Source of the DNA: an uncultured Clostridia bacterium
GTDB taxonomy: Bacteria; Bacillota; Clostridia; Christensenellales; Aristaeellaceae
Direction: 5' to 3'
NCBI GenBank assembly: GCA_934631025.1
Contig: CAKTXR010000024.1
Span: 1 to 34,745 of the forward strand
DNA length: 34,745 bases
In this document: one piece after another, positions 1 through 7,734 of the stretch
Numbering within the stretch: the first letter of the stretch is position 1
Layout: every line of letters begins with the position of its first letter
Translations under genes and position numbers: made by a program
The notes under the pieces: model-generated
Databases searched by the model: none
What the model was told of the DNA's origin: nothing
The model's input: only the letters and a program-made list of their open reading frames with translations

Positions 1-429
1 CCGGTGGGGCATGAGGTCGGCCAGCGCTGCCCCGATTTCACCGTGCCGCTCTACGATGCGGACGGCGCTGAATTTACGCTCAGCGAAAAGCGCGGCAAGA
101 TCACCGTGATCAACTTCTGGGCGACGTGGTGTACGCCCTGCGTGGCGGAGCTGCCGCACTTCGAGAAGCTGCACGCCGAATATCCCGACGTGGAGATCGT
201 CGCGATTCATTCGGCGCTGGTGACCGACGACGTGCAGGCGTTCCTCGACAAGAAGGGCCTCGATCTGCCCTTCGCGCTGGACGCGGACGGCAGCGTCATC
301 AAGGCGCTGGGCGGCTCGACGCAGCTGCCCATGACGGTGATCGTCGATCAGAACGGCAAGATCACTTACAACAAGGTCGGCTCGGTGACCTATGAGCTGC
401 TGGAAAGCCTGGTTAAAGAGCTGATGTAA
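1..429 (+). CDS. TlpA/ResA-like thioredoxin-fold protein, 5' truncated by window edge
   Basis: The frame is open from the first base, so the gene starts upstream; 142 residues are visible. The redox motif is WCTPC (Trp-Cys-x-x-Cys) at visible residues 42-46, preceded by the usual INFWATW strand. A cis-proline-type LPMT segment and the VIVDQNGKI strand lie near residues 110-120, which is the order expected in the AhpC-TSA/redoxin family. Such proteins reduce or exchange disulfides outside the membrane and are often lipoproteins or signal-anchored; that N-terminal part is not in the window. A strong terminator follows directly, so this is the last gene of its transcript. Family placement is firm; the specific partner (cytochrome c maturation, peroxide or methionine sulfoxide reduction) cannot be told from this fragment. 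Confidence 0.88.
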   Translation, partial: PVGHEVGQRCPDFTVPLYDADGAEFTLSEKRGKITVINFWATWCTPCVAELPHFEKLHAEYPDVEIVAIHSALVTDDVQAFLDKKGLDLPFALDADGSVIKALGGSTQLPMTVIVDQNGKITYNKVGSVTYELLESLVKELM

Positions 430-437
430 TCATCGAT

Positions 438-484
438 AAAGCCGGCCAAGGGAGGCAAGCGCTTCTCTTTGGCCGGCTTTTTTG
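438..484 (+). terminator. Intrinsic terminator of the thioredoxin-like gene
   Basis: An 11-bp GC-rich inverted repeat (AAAGCCGGCCA against TGGCCGGCTTT) is followed by a run of T. It lies 8 bases after the stop codon. Confidence 0.9.
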
Positions 485-513
485 TATGGACGGATATTTA
501 ACGCGCGCGCTCG

Positions 514-542
514 TTGCGGAGTTCACAATACGGGCGTATAAT
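514..542 (+). promoter_or_regulatory. Sigma-A type promoter for the LOR/SDH-family gene
   Basis: TTGCGG at 514-519, a 17-base spacer and TATAAT at 537-542. The start codon lies about 120 bases downstream, leaving a leader of roughly 115 nt in which I recognise no known motif. Confidence 0.7.
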
Positions 543-665
543 GAACAGAAGTGCAGTCAATAAACTCATATTGCGCCGATATGGCGCTGCGAAACGCGCG
601 CAAACTGAATGATTGAGAAAGCCGTCATTCAAAAAGGCGCGCGGCAATGAAAGGAAGGACGAACC

Positions 666-1763
666 ATGGCGTTTGAGCTGCCCGTGTATCGTGAGCCGGA
701 TTTTAAGGAGGAGCGCTTCAAAAACGCGCCCGACGTGCGCATCGAGAGCGCGCCCATGGACGGCGTTGCGCCCGACGGCTATCACAGCACGTCGATGTAT
801 CCCGAGTATTTCAAGCTGAACGGGGCGTGGCGTCTGGCGGAGGAGAGCCGCATGGATTCCAGCGTCGTCGTGCGGGAGAACGGCCGGCTGGACGTTGTGG
901 AAAACCGCAACCTGAAGGCGGGCGACCGCGTGATTCTCGGCCGCAGCGAAAACGGCGAGGAGGGCATATTCGTTCACGCGCACGGCTTCGACAAGCCCGG
1001 AGAAAGCCACGATCAGTTTGCGTTCCGGCAGGGCCGCAGCCGCGAGACGGCCTACGCCAAGGATTACGACCGACTGGTGTCTCTCTTGCGCTATGAGAAG
1101 GAGCACGGCAACATACTCTGGGTGATGGGGCCGGCGTTCGCGTTCGATTACGACGCGCGCCGCGCCATGCAGGCGCTGATCGAGAACGGCTACTGCCACG
1201 GCCTGCTGGCCGGCAACGCGCTGGCCACGCACGATCTGGAGGGCGCGTATCTGCACACGGCGCTGGGGCAGGACATCTATACCCAGAAATCGCAGCCCAA
1301 CGGACACTACAACCATCTGGACGTGATCAACCGCGTGCGCAGGAGCGGCTCGATCAGGCAGTTCATAGACGACTGCCGCATCGACAACGGCATCATGTAC
1401 AGTCTGGTCAAGAACGACGTGCCGTTCGTGCTGACCGGCTCGATACGAGACGACGGCCCGCTGCCCGAGGTCATAGGCGATGCGTATCAGGGGCAGGGCG
1501 CTATGCGCGGCCTGATTAAAAAGTGCACCACGATCATCTGTCTGGCCACAATGCTGCACACAATCGCCGCGGGCAACATGACCCCCAGCTACCGCGTTCT
1601 TGCGGACGGCACGGTGCGCCCGCTGTATCTCTACGCCGTGGACGCGGACGAATTCGTCGTCAACAAGCTGCTCGACCGCGGCAGCCTTTCGGCGACCACG
1701 ATCGTCACCAACGTGCAGGATTTCATCACGCTCGTCTCGCGCGGGCTGGGCGTTATGGCGTAA
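666..1763 (+). CDS. LOR/SDH-domain protein (TIGR00300-type, archaeal ornithine cyclodeaminase / ArgZ C-terminal-like)
   Basis: A 365-residue protein with a GGAAGG ribosome binding site before its ATG. The C-terminal two thirds carry the hallmarks of the LOR/SDH conserved region: GNALATHDLEGAYLHTALG near residue 182, a GHYNHLDVINRVRRSGSI stretch, and VPFVLTGSIRDDGPLPEV near 258. Proteins of this family include the methanogen ornithine cyclodeaminase (ornithine to proline plus ammonia, NAD-dependent) and the C-terminal half of cyanobacterial ArgZ/AgrE arginine dihydrolases. There is no guanidine-modifying N-terminal domain, so an arginine dihydrolase role is unlikely. Ornithine cyclodeamination is inferred from the family. 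It is a single-gene transcript with its own promoter and terminator, soluble and cytoplasmic. Confidence 0.8.
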   Translation: MAFELPVYREPDFKEERFKNAPDVRIESAPMDGVAPDGYHSTSMYPEYFKLNGAWRLAEESRMDSSVVVRENGRLDVVENRNLKAGDRVILGRSENGEEGIFVHAHGFDKPGESHDQFAFRQGRSRETAYAKDYDRLVSLLRYEKEHGNILWVMGPAFAFDYDARRAMQALIENGYCHGLLAGNALATHDLEGAYLHTALGQDIYTQKSQPNGHYNHLDVINRVRRSGSIRQFIDDCRIDNGIMYSLVKNDVPFVLTGSIRDDGPLPEVIGDAYQGQGAMRGLIKKCTTIICLATMLHTIAAGNMTPSYRVLADGTVRPLYLYAVDADEFVVNKLLDRGSLSATTIVTNVQDFITLVSRGLGVMA

Positions 1764-1780
1764 AAGAGCTGAAAATGCAG

Positions 1781-1822
1781 CATCCCGCTCGGGCTTTTCA
1801 CGGCTCGGGCGGGATGGTTTTT
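1781..1822 (+). terminator. Intrinsic terminator after the LOR/SDH-family gene
   Basis: CATCCCGCTCG pairs with CGGGCGGGATG, followed by GTTTTT. It starts 17 bases after the stop codon. Confidence 0.88.
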
Positions 1823-1869
1823 AAGGCGCGCAGGCAATTTACTGACATTTCTTGCTTTGCGCGGCAGCA

Positions 1870-1936
1870 GGTGGAAGCCGCACAGCGGCCGGGTTGCGTG
1901 CGCGGAGCGGAGTGGAAGCAGGCACTGCCCGCCGTG
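1870..1936 (-). repeat. Degenerate GC-rich repeat units beside element copy 1
   Basis: These bases carry two worn copies of the unit that makes up the gene-proximal part of the three-copy element (for example GTGGAAGCCGCACAGCGGCC and GGGTTGCGTGCGCGGAGCGG). They lie on the far side of hairpin 1, so copy 1 has units on both sides. No coding potential is evident. Confidence 0.55.
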
Positions 1937-1974
1937 TCGCCGCAATCGGAGGCCAACCGCCCCGCAGCGCCCGG

Positions 1975-2174
1975 GTACACGGAAAGACCCGCCCGAGTCC
2001 AATTTATGCTCGGGCGGGTCGTGCTGTATAGCGATGCTATCTATTCGCTCAAACGTCCAGATTCGAAGCGCCCCCAAGCGCTGAAGAATCGGGTTGCACG
2101 CGCGAAGCGGTGAGGAAGCCGTACAACGGCCGCGACGCGGTGTGGAAGCCGCACAGCGGCCGCGAAGCGGTGTG
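1975..2174 (-). repeat. Three-copy 3'-UTR hairpin element, copy 1
   Basis: Read on the minus strand, it starts right after the TGA of the ABC transporter gene (2175-2177). First come three GC-rich units of about 25-30 nt containing CACACCGCTTCGCG-type sequence, two of them with small hairpins (GCCGCTGTGCGGC and GCCGTTGTACGGC, a compensated change). Next is hairpin 2 (2060-2090; GATTC/GAATC plus AGCGC/GCGCT), then a 39-nt spacer, then hairpin 1 (1986-2020; 12-bp stem GACCCGCCCGAG/CTCGGGCGGGTC). Hairpin 1 is followed on the minus strand by TTTCCGTGTACCC. Copies 2 and 3 have the same hairpin lengths and spacing. It may act as a terminator or RNA stabiliser for the transporter transcript. Confidence 0.85.
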
Positions 2175-3935
2175 TCAGCCAATACTATTGGCGAATTGGC
2201 TGGCGTAGAGGTGGGCGTAGAAGCCGTTTTGGGCGAGGAGCTCCTCGTGACGGCCCTGCTCGACGATCTTGCCGTTCTTCATGACGAGGATCAGCGACGC
2301 GTCGCGGATGGTGGACAGGCGATGCGCTACGACGAAGCTCGTGCGGCCCTGCATCAGCGTGTCGAAGGCCTGCTGGATTTGCAGCTCGGTGCGCGTGTCG
2401 ATGCTGGAGGTGGCCTCGTCCAGGATCAGCATCGGGGGCAGGCAGAGCATGACGCGCGCGATGCAGAGCAGCTGCTTCTGGCCCTGACTCAGGCTGTCCT
2501 CGGTCAGCTCGGTGTCCAGCCCCTTGGGCAGGCGGCGGATGAACTCCCAGCAGTGCGCGGCCTTCGCGGCGGCGATCACATCGTCCTCAGGCGCGTCCGG
2601 TTTGCCGAAGCGGATGTTGTCGCGCACAGTGCCGCTCTTGAGCCATGTGTCCTGAAGCACCATGCCGTAGCGCGAACGCAGGGCGTGGCGCGGCACCGTG
2701 TCGATCGGCACGCCGTCCACGCAGATGCGGCCGCTGTTCACATCGTAAAAGCGCATCAGCAGGTTGATCAGCGTGGTCTTGCCGCAGCCGGTCGGGCCGA
2801 CGATGGCCACGCGCATACCGGGCTTCGCGTTCAGATTGAAACGCTCGATCAGCGGATGCTCCTTCTCATAGCGGAAGGACACATCCTCGATGTCCACCTC
2901 TCCGCGCGGCTCGCCGAGCGTTCCGGCTGCGTCGGGTGTTTCTTCGGGCTCCTCGAGCAGATTGAACACGCGGGAGGCGCAGGCCAGCGCGTTTTGCAGC
3001 TCGGTCACGACGCTGCTGATGTCGTTGAACGGCTTCATGTACTGATTGGCGTAGGCCAGGAGCACGCTCAATCCGCCGACCGTCAGCGCGCCGCCGGGGA
3101 TGATCAGCACGCCCACCAGCGCCACCAGCGCGTAGATCACGCTGTTGACAAAGCGCGTGGAGGGGTTGGTCAGGCTGCTGTAGAACACAGCCTGAGAGCT
3201 GGTTTCGATCAGCTCACTGTTCACCTCGGCAAAGCGGTCGGACGCGCGCTTTTCATAGCCGAAGGCGCGCACCACCTTGCCGCCGCCGATCATCTCGTCG
3301 ATCAGCGCCGTCTGACGGCCGCGGATCTCGCTCTGGCGGCGGAACAGCCTGTAGGAACGGCCGGAGATGAACCGCGCCACGAGGAAGCTCAGCGGGGTGA
3401 GCAGAATCACCAGGAGCGAGACGAGCAGGTTCTTCGAGAACATGAAGATCAGCGTGACCACGATGGTCATAACGCCCGAGAACAGCTGCGTAAAGCCCAG
3501 CAGCAGGCCGTCGGAGAGCACGTCCGTGTCGGTGATGACGCGGCTCACGACGTCGCCCGAGCTGTGCGCGTCCAGATAGGAGAGCGGCATTTTCTGGATG
3601 TGGCGGATGGCCTGAGAGCGGATGCTCTGCACGATGCCGAACGTCATGCGGTTGTTGATGAGGTTCATCACATAGGTGCAGACGCCCGCCAGCGCCGCCA
3701 GCGTGAGGATTTTCGCCAGATAAACGCCCATCGCCGCGAAATCCACGCGGCCCTCGCCGACGATCTGGTCGATCGCGTCGCCGAAAAGCACGGGCACATA
3801 GAGCTGGAGAATGACGGCCGCCGCCGCCAGTATGATACTGACGATCAGCGCCAGACGGTGCTTCGCCAGATAGGGCGAGAGCTTTTTGAGCGCGCCCTTG
3901 TCGCTTTCCATGGCCTTCAGGTTGATCTTTTTCAT
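2175..3935 (-). CDS. ABC exporter half-transporter, catalytically complete subunit of a heterodimer
   Basis: A 586-residue permease-ATPase fusion: six membrane segments in about the first 320 residues, then a nucleotide-binding domain. Visible motifs are Walker A GPTGCGKTT (about 378), the signature LSQGQKQ, Walker B LILDEATS (about 503) with the catalytic Glu present, and the switch AHR (about 535) with His present. It is the canonical partner of the upstream gene, whose ATPase site is degenerate. I chose ATG 3935, 12 bases from AAAGGAG. An alternative GTG at 3944 overlaps the upstream TGA (GTGTGA) but sits only 3 bases from that site. Either way the two genes are translationally coupled. 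The signature LSQGQ instead of LSGGQ is a modest deviation. Substrate unknown; drugs or lipids are typical for the family. Confidence 0.9.
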   Translation of the reverse strand: MKKINLKAMESDKGALKKLSPYLAKHRLALIVSIILAAAAVILQLYVPVLFGDAIDQIVGEGRVDFAAMGVYLAKILTLAALAGVCTYVMNLINNRMTFGIVQSIRSQAIRHIQKMPLSYLDAHSSGDVVSRVITDTDVLSDGLLLGFTQLFSGVMTIVVTLIFMFSKNLLVSLLVILLTPLSFLVARFISGRSYRLFRRQSEIRGRQTALIDEMIGGGKVVRAFGYEKRASDRFAEVNSELIETSSQAVFYSSLTNPSTRFVNSVIYALVALVGVLIIPGGALTVGGLSVLLAYANQYMKPFNDISSVVTELQNALACASRVFNLLEEPEETPDAAGTLGEPRGEVDIEDVSFRYEKEHPLIERFNLNAKPGMRVAIVGPTGCGKTTLINLLMRFYDVNSGRICVDGVPIDTVPRHALRSRYGMVLQDTWLKSGTVRDNIRFGKPDAPEDDVIAAAKAAHCWEFIRRLPKGLDTELTEDSLSQGQKQLLCIARVMLCLPPMLILDEATSSIDTRTELQIQQAFDTLMQGRTSFVVAHRLSTIRDASLILVMKNGKIVEQGRHEELLAQNGFYAHLYASQFANSIG

Positions 3936-3940
3936 GGCGG

Positions 3941-5692
3941 TCACACGCTCCTTTCCTCATAGTCCGTCGGCTTTTCCTCCGGGAACTGAGAATAGTAAAT
4001 GCCGCGGTATACGTCGCAGGTCTGCATCAGCTCATCGTGCGTGCCGCGCCCCACCAGCGCGCCGTTGTCCATGACCAGGATTTGATCGGCGCTGCGGACG
4101 CAGGCGATGCGCTGCGAGACGAGGAACGTGGTCACATTGCCCTCCAGCTTGTGGATGGCGCGGCGCAGCGCCGCGTCGGTGGCGAAATCCAGCGCGCTGG
4201 AGCTGTCGTCCAGTATGAGAATTTCCGGCTTTTTGACCAGCGTGCGCGCGATGGACAGGCGCTGCTTCTGGCCGCCGGAGAGATTGCGGCCGTTCTGCTC
4301 GAGCTTGAAGTTCAGCTCGCCGTCCTTCTTCTCGACCACCTCGCTGGCCTGCGCCGTCTCGAGCGCCGCCCAGAGATCGCTGTCGGACGCGGCTTCGTCG
4401 CCCCATTTGAGGTTGTCGCGGATGCTGCCCTGAAAGAGCACGCTCTTCTGCTGCACAACGCCCACGCGGAGGGTCAGCGTCTCGTGCGAGAGCGATTTCA
4501 CGTCCTGACCGTTCAGGCGTACATGGCCGCTCGTCGCGTCGTAAAAGCGGGGAATCAGGCTGATCAGCGAGGATTTGCCGCTGCCCGTGCCGCCGATCAC
4601 GCCGATCGTCTCGCCCTTCTTCGCGGTGAAGGTGATGTTGGTCAAACTCGGCGCGCCCGCGCCCTGATAGGTGAAGGAGACGTTCTCGAATTCCACCGCC
4701 GGCGCGCTGTCGCTGGACGACCCCTCGTCCTTCTCGGGATAGGTCATGTCCGGCTCGATCGCGAGGATGGAGGCGGCGCGGCGGGCGCAGGCCAGCGACT
4801 TGTTCAGCGTGATGATGAGCGCGGCCAGCTTGATCAGCTCCACGATGATTTGAAGCATATAATTGTACAGCGCGACCACCTGACCCTGTTCGAGCGCGCC
4901 CAGATTGACCTGCATGCCGGCATAGCGGATGAGCACCACCGTGCCCGCGTTGATCAGCACATAGGTCAGCGGGTTCATGAGCGCCGAAATGCGGCCGACG
5001 AACAGATTGAGCCGCGTCAGGCTGCGGTTCTTCTCCTCGAATTCGGCGACCGACTGCTCCTCGCGGCAGAACGCGCGGATGACGCGCACGCCGGTCAGGT
5101 TTTCGCGGGTGAGCGCCGTCACGCGGTCAAGCCCCGCCTGCGCCTTGCCAAAGAGCGGTATGCTGACCATCATGATGGCGAACGTCACCGCGAAGAGGAT
5201 CGGTATGGTCACGGCGAACACCAGCGCGCACTTGACGCTGATTGTGAAGGCCATGATCATCGCGCCGAACACGATGAACGGGCTGCGCAGCAGCAGGCGA
5301 AGGCCCATGTTCAGGCCGGTCTGCACCTGGTTTACGTCGTCCGAGATGCGCGTGATCAGCGTGTCGCCGCCCAGACTGTCCAGCTGGGAAAACGAGAACG
5401 ACTGGATGTGATCAAACAGCGCCTGACGCAGCGCGCCCGCCGTGCCGACGCTGGCCTTCGCCGCGAAATACTGCGCCGTGACGCTGCACAATAGGCCCAC
5501 GGCCGCCATCAGCACCAGCGCGCCGAAGCAGAGAAACACCGTCGATTTCTGACCGGCGATCACGCCCGAATCGATCATACGGGCCACGACGATGGGCACC
5601 AGCAGATCGAACAGCGCCTCGAGCAGCTTGAACAGCGGCGCGAGGATGCTCTCCCTGCGGTAGCGTTTGAGGTATTTTCCAAGACTGCGCAT
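3941..5692 (-). CDS. ABC exporter half-transporter, degenerate-site subunit of a heterodimer
   Basis: A 583-residue permease-ATPase fusion, first gene of the pair, with GGAGG seven bases before the ATG. Walker A is GGTGSGKSS (about 367) and the signature is canonical LSGGQKQ. Walker B reads LILDDSSS, with Asp where the catalytic Glu should be, and the switch reads SQR, with Gln replacing the His. These two replacements are the known pattern of the non-hydrolysing half of heterodimeric exporters such as TM287/288, BmrCD and LmrCD. With the next gene it should form an asymmetric exporter in the cytoplasmic membrane. It is transcribed divergently from a LysR regulator, the likely controller of the pair. 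Confidence 0.92.
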   Translation of the reverse strand: MRSLGKYLKRYRRESILAPLFKLLEALFDLLVPIVVARMIDSGVIAGQKSTVFLCFGALVLMAAVGLLCSVTAQYFAAKASVGTAGALRQALFDHIQSFSFSQLDSLGGDTLITRISDDVNQVQTGLNMGLRLLLRSPFIVFGAMIMAFTISVKCALVFAVTIPILFAVTFAIMMVSIPLFGKAQAGLDRVTALTRENLTGVRVIRAFCREEQSVAEFEEKNRSLTRLNLFVGRISALMNPLTYVLINAGTVVLIRYAGMQVNLGALEQGQVVALYNYMLQIIVELIKLAALIITLNKSLACARRAASILAIEPDMTYPEKDEGSSSDSAPAVEFENVSFTYQGAGAPSLTNITFTAKKGETIGVIGGTGSGKSSLISLIPRFYDATSGHVRLNGQDVKSLSHETLTLRVGVVQQKSVLFQGSIRDNLKWGDEAASDSDLWAALETAQASEVVEKKDGELNFKLEQNGRNLSGGQKQRLSIARTLVKKPEILILDDSSSALDFATDAALRRAIHKLEGNVTTFLVSQRIACVRSADQILVMDNGALVGRGTHDELMQTCDVYRGIYYSQFPEEKPTDYEERSV

Positions 5693-5720
5693 GACAATTC
5701 CTCCGATACCGAATCTATCC

Positions 5721-5762
5721 TTGACAGCCTATAGTATAATACGCTATGATGGATATATGCAA
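5721..5762. promoter_or_regulatory. Overlapping divergent promoters, ABC exporter operon and lysR-type gene
   Basis: Plus strand: TTGACA at 5721-5726, 18-base spacer, TATGAT at 5745-5750, reading into the LysR gene. Minus strand: TTGCAT (5757-5762), 18-base spacer, TATACT (5733-5738), reading into the ABC genes. A dyad ATAG-N9-CTAT at 5731-5747 lies over both -10 regions and is a plausible LysR-type binding site. Such overlap would let one bound protein affect both directions. Confidence 0.7.
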
Positions 5763-5816
5763 GATCGATTTTTCACGCTCTGCGATACAAAATATATATG
5801 GCGAAGGGGAGAGACT

Positions 5817-6683
5817 ATGGAGCTGCGCCAGCTGGAATATTTCTGCAAGATCGCCGATACGGGCAGCGTGAGCGAGGCCGCCCGACGGCTCAATATGTCG
5901 CAGCCGCCGCTGAGCTATCAGCTGCGCCGGCTGGAGGAGGAACTGAACGTGAAGCTGCTCTCGCGCACCAGCCGCGGCGTGGAGCTGACCGAGGCGGGAC
6001 GGCTGCTCTACCGGCGCGCGGGCAGCCTGCTCGAATACGCCCGCTCCACGCGCGACGAGGTGAGCGAGAGCGGCAAGAAACGCGTTTTGCGCATGGGCAT
6101 TACGTCGACCACCGTGCCCACGATTCTGCCCGCGATCACGCGCTACGCCCGCAGCCATCCGGACGTGAACTTCGAGGTGCGCGACGGCGCGTCGATGACG
6201 CTGCTTCAGCACCTGCTGGACGGCATCATCGACGTGTCTGTGGCGCGCACGCCGCTGCGGCTGGATGAGGTGGAATCGCTCGCGCTGGGCAGCGAGGGCA
6301 TGATCGCCGTTTCGCCGCCCGATCAGCAGGTGGAGCGGGAGGGCGAGATCACGCTCGACGATCTCACCGACGGCCCGCTGATTCTCTACCGCCGCTATGA
6401 GGAACTGATCATGAGCGCCTTTGCGCGCAAGGGGCTGAAAACCGACGTGTTCTGCATCTGTGACGACGCGCGCGACGCGATGCTCTGGGTGGGCGCGGGG
6501 CTGGCCACGGCGGTCTTTCCGCGCTCGATGAGCAGCCTGTGTACGGGCCTGCGCATCCGTCCGCTGGCCGAGAAGGAGCTGGAGACGCAGACCGTGCTGA
6601 TCTGGAAGAGGGACGGCCGCCTGTCGTCCGCCGCGCGTGAGTTTATCGACGCGTGCCGCGAGGAATTCGGCATCGCAAAGTAA
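5817..6683 (+). CDS. LysR-family transcriptional regulator
   Basis: A 288-residue protein. The start is the ATG giving MELRQLEYFCKIADTGSVS, six bases after AAGGGGAG; upstream extension in this frame is not needed. Residues 1-60 form the winged helix-turn-helix typical of LysR proteins (SEAARRLNMSQPPLSYQLRRL). Residues from about 90 are the periplasmic-binding-protein-like effector domain (RMGITSTTVPTILPAITRY). It is divergent from the ABC exporter pair and shares its promoter region, so it probably controls the exporter and itself. The effector cannot be inferred. Confidence 0.92.
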   Translation: MELRQLEYFCKIADTGSVSEAARRLNMSQPPLSYQLRRLEEELNVKLLSRTSRGVELTEAGRLLYRRAGSLLEYARSTRDEVSESGKKRVLRMGITSTTVPTILPAITRYARSHPDVNFEVRDGASMTLLQHLLDGIIDVSVARTPLRLDEVESLALGSEGMIAVSPPDQQVEREGEITLDDLTDGPLILYRRYEELIMSAFARKGLKTDVFCICDDARDAMLWVGAGLATAVFPRSMSSLCTGLRIRPLAEKELETQTVLIWKRDGRLSSAAREFIDACREEFGIAK

Positions 6684-6723
6684 AAAAACGCGCCGTCCGT
6701 CGAAATCGCTCGATGGGCGGCGC
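6684..6723 (-). terminator. Terminator between convergent lysR and araC genes
   Basis: GCGCCGTCCGTCGA pairs with TCGATGGGCGGCGC across a 6-base loop. The T run lies on the minus-strand side (A7 at 6683-6689 on the plus strand), so it is best formed for the minus-strand AraC gene. It may also stop the LysR transcript. Confidence 0.82.
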
Positions 6724-6729
6724 TGCTTG

Positions 6730-7614
6730 TTATTTCTTCAGCTTTTTGACGGCGCGCAGCTCGATATAGCCGCGGTCGCCGCGGGGCTCGAGCTGTATGC
6801 GGGGCTGGCTGTCATCCCACGCATAGCCGATGAACGCGGGATCATAGCGCTCCATGGCGTGCTCGACGGCGCTGATGGCCTCGCAGTAGTTTTCCTCGGC
6901 GAACGGCTCGCCGCGGAAGAGCAGATAATTTGCCGCGGGCAGAGATACCACCTCGAAGCCCTCGGGCACGGGGCCGGCGTAATCGGCGGCTTCTTCAACA
7001 CCCTGAACATAGCGGGACGTGCCCTCCCTGATGAGATGATCGGGCAGCCACAGGCACACCGGCTCGCCCAGCGGCGAATCCATGCTGCACAGTGTGCCCC
7101 ACACGTCGCAGCCAACCTCCTCGCAATAGGGGAAATAGCTCTCGGCCTTCACGCCGCGCCTGATAACGGCCCTGCGCGCGTCCTTGTGAATGAGCTGAAC
7201 GAATACGCTCTGAATGTTTTCCATGCTGACGCCATCCTTTCTGAGTGCTCTGTATTGTGCGCCATAGGGGATGAACAGCGTGATCGGAACGGGACGGCGG
7301 GCATATTCGCCGGGATTTAGGCCAAATTCGCTCTTGAAGGCTCGGATATAGCCGTCCACGCTGCCAAAGCCGCTCTCGAAGGCCGCGTCCGTCACGCTGA
7401 GCGGCTCGCGCTTCAGGCGCATGGCCGAGCGCGACAGCCGCAGCCGGCGGATATACTCGGCAGGCGTAAGTCCCAGACTGGCGCGGAAGAGCCGATAGGA
7501 ATACCACGGCGAATAGAGCGATGCGCGCGCCAGATCGCTCGGCGTGATTTCCCCATCCATGTGCGATTCGATGTAATCCTGCATCCGCTGAACCGCGAGC
7601 ACCTGTTCCGTCAT
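6730..7614 (-). CDS. AraC-family regulator with GyrI-like effector domain
   Basis: A 294-residue protein with AGGAGGGG seven bases before its ATG. The AraC DNA-binding domain is N-terminal (about residues 5-105: QRMQDYIESHMDGEITPSDL, then AAFESGFGSVDGYIRAFKSEFG). The rest resembles the GyrI-like/Rob-type small-molecule-binding domain, rich in aromatic and acidic residues and ending GYIELRAVKK. This N-terminal HTH plus C-terminal GyrI order is known from Rob-like regulators that respond to toxic compounds or amphiphiles. It may therefore belong functionally with the nearby exporter, but that link is only inference. Confidence 0.87.
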   Translation of the reverse strand: MTEQVLAVQRMQDYIESHMDGEITPSDLARASLYSPWYSYRLFRASLGLTPAEYIRRLRLSRSAMRLKREPLSVTDAAFESGFGSVDGYIRAFKSEFGLNPGEYARRPVPITLFIPYGAQYRALRKDGVSMENIQSVFVQLIHKDARRAVIRRGVKAESYFPYCEEVGCDVWGTLCSMDSPLGEPVCLWLPDHLIREGTSRYVQGVEEAADYAGPVPEGFEVVSLPAANYLLFRGEPFAEENYCEAISAVEHAMERYDPAFIGYAWDDSQPRIQLEPRGDRGYIELRAVKKLKK

Positions 7615-7690
7615 GCCGTTTCCCCTCCTGACAGACATTATTCTAGCGCAGAATGGCAGGAAATGTCTCGACGTTTTTTGCCCATCGCTG

Positions 7691-7726
7691 AAAAGGCCGG
7701 CGGAAACGCGCTGTTCCCGCCGGCCA
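7691..7726 (-). terminator. Intrinsic terminator of the tetR-type gene
   Basis: On the minus strand GGCCGGCGGG pairs with CCGCCGGCC and is followed by TTTT. It lies just past the stop codon of the TetR-family gene. Confidence 0.87.
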
Positions 7727-7734
7727 GTATGGAT

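Noticed and set aside
1966..2113. A peptide frame through element copy 1 beginning PGYTERPARV
   Set aside because: The same frame is kept in copy 2 but interrupted by TGA in copy 3, while stem pairing is preserved in all three, so RNA or DNA structure is the better reading.
2094..3962. A 622-codon plus-strand frame opposite the ABC transporter
   Set aside because: It is a low-complexity mirror frame without motifs; the minus strand encodes a full ABC subunit.
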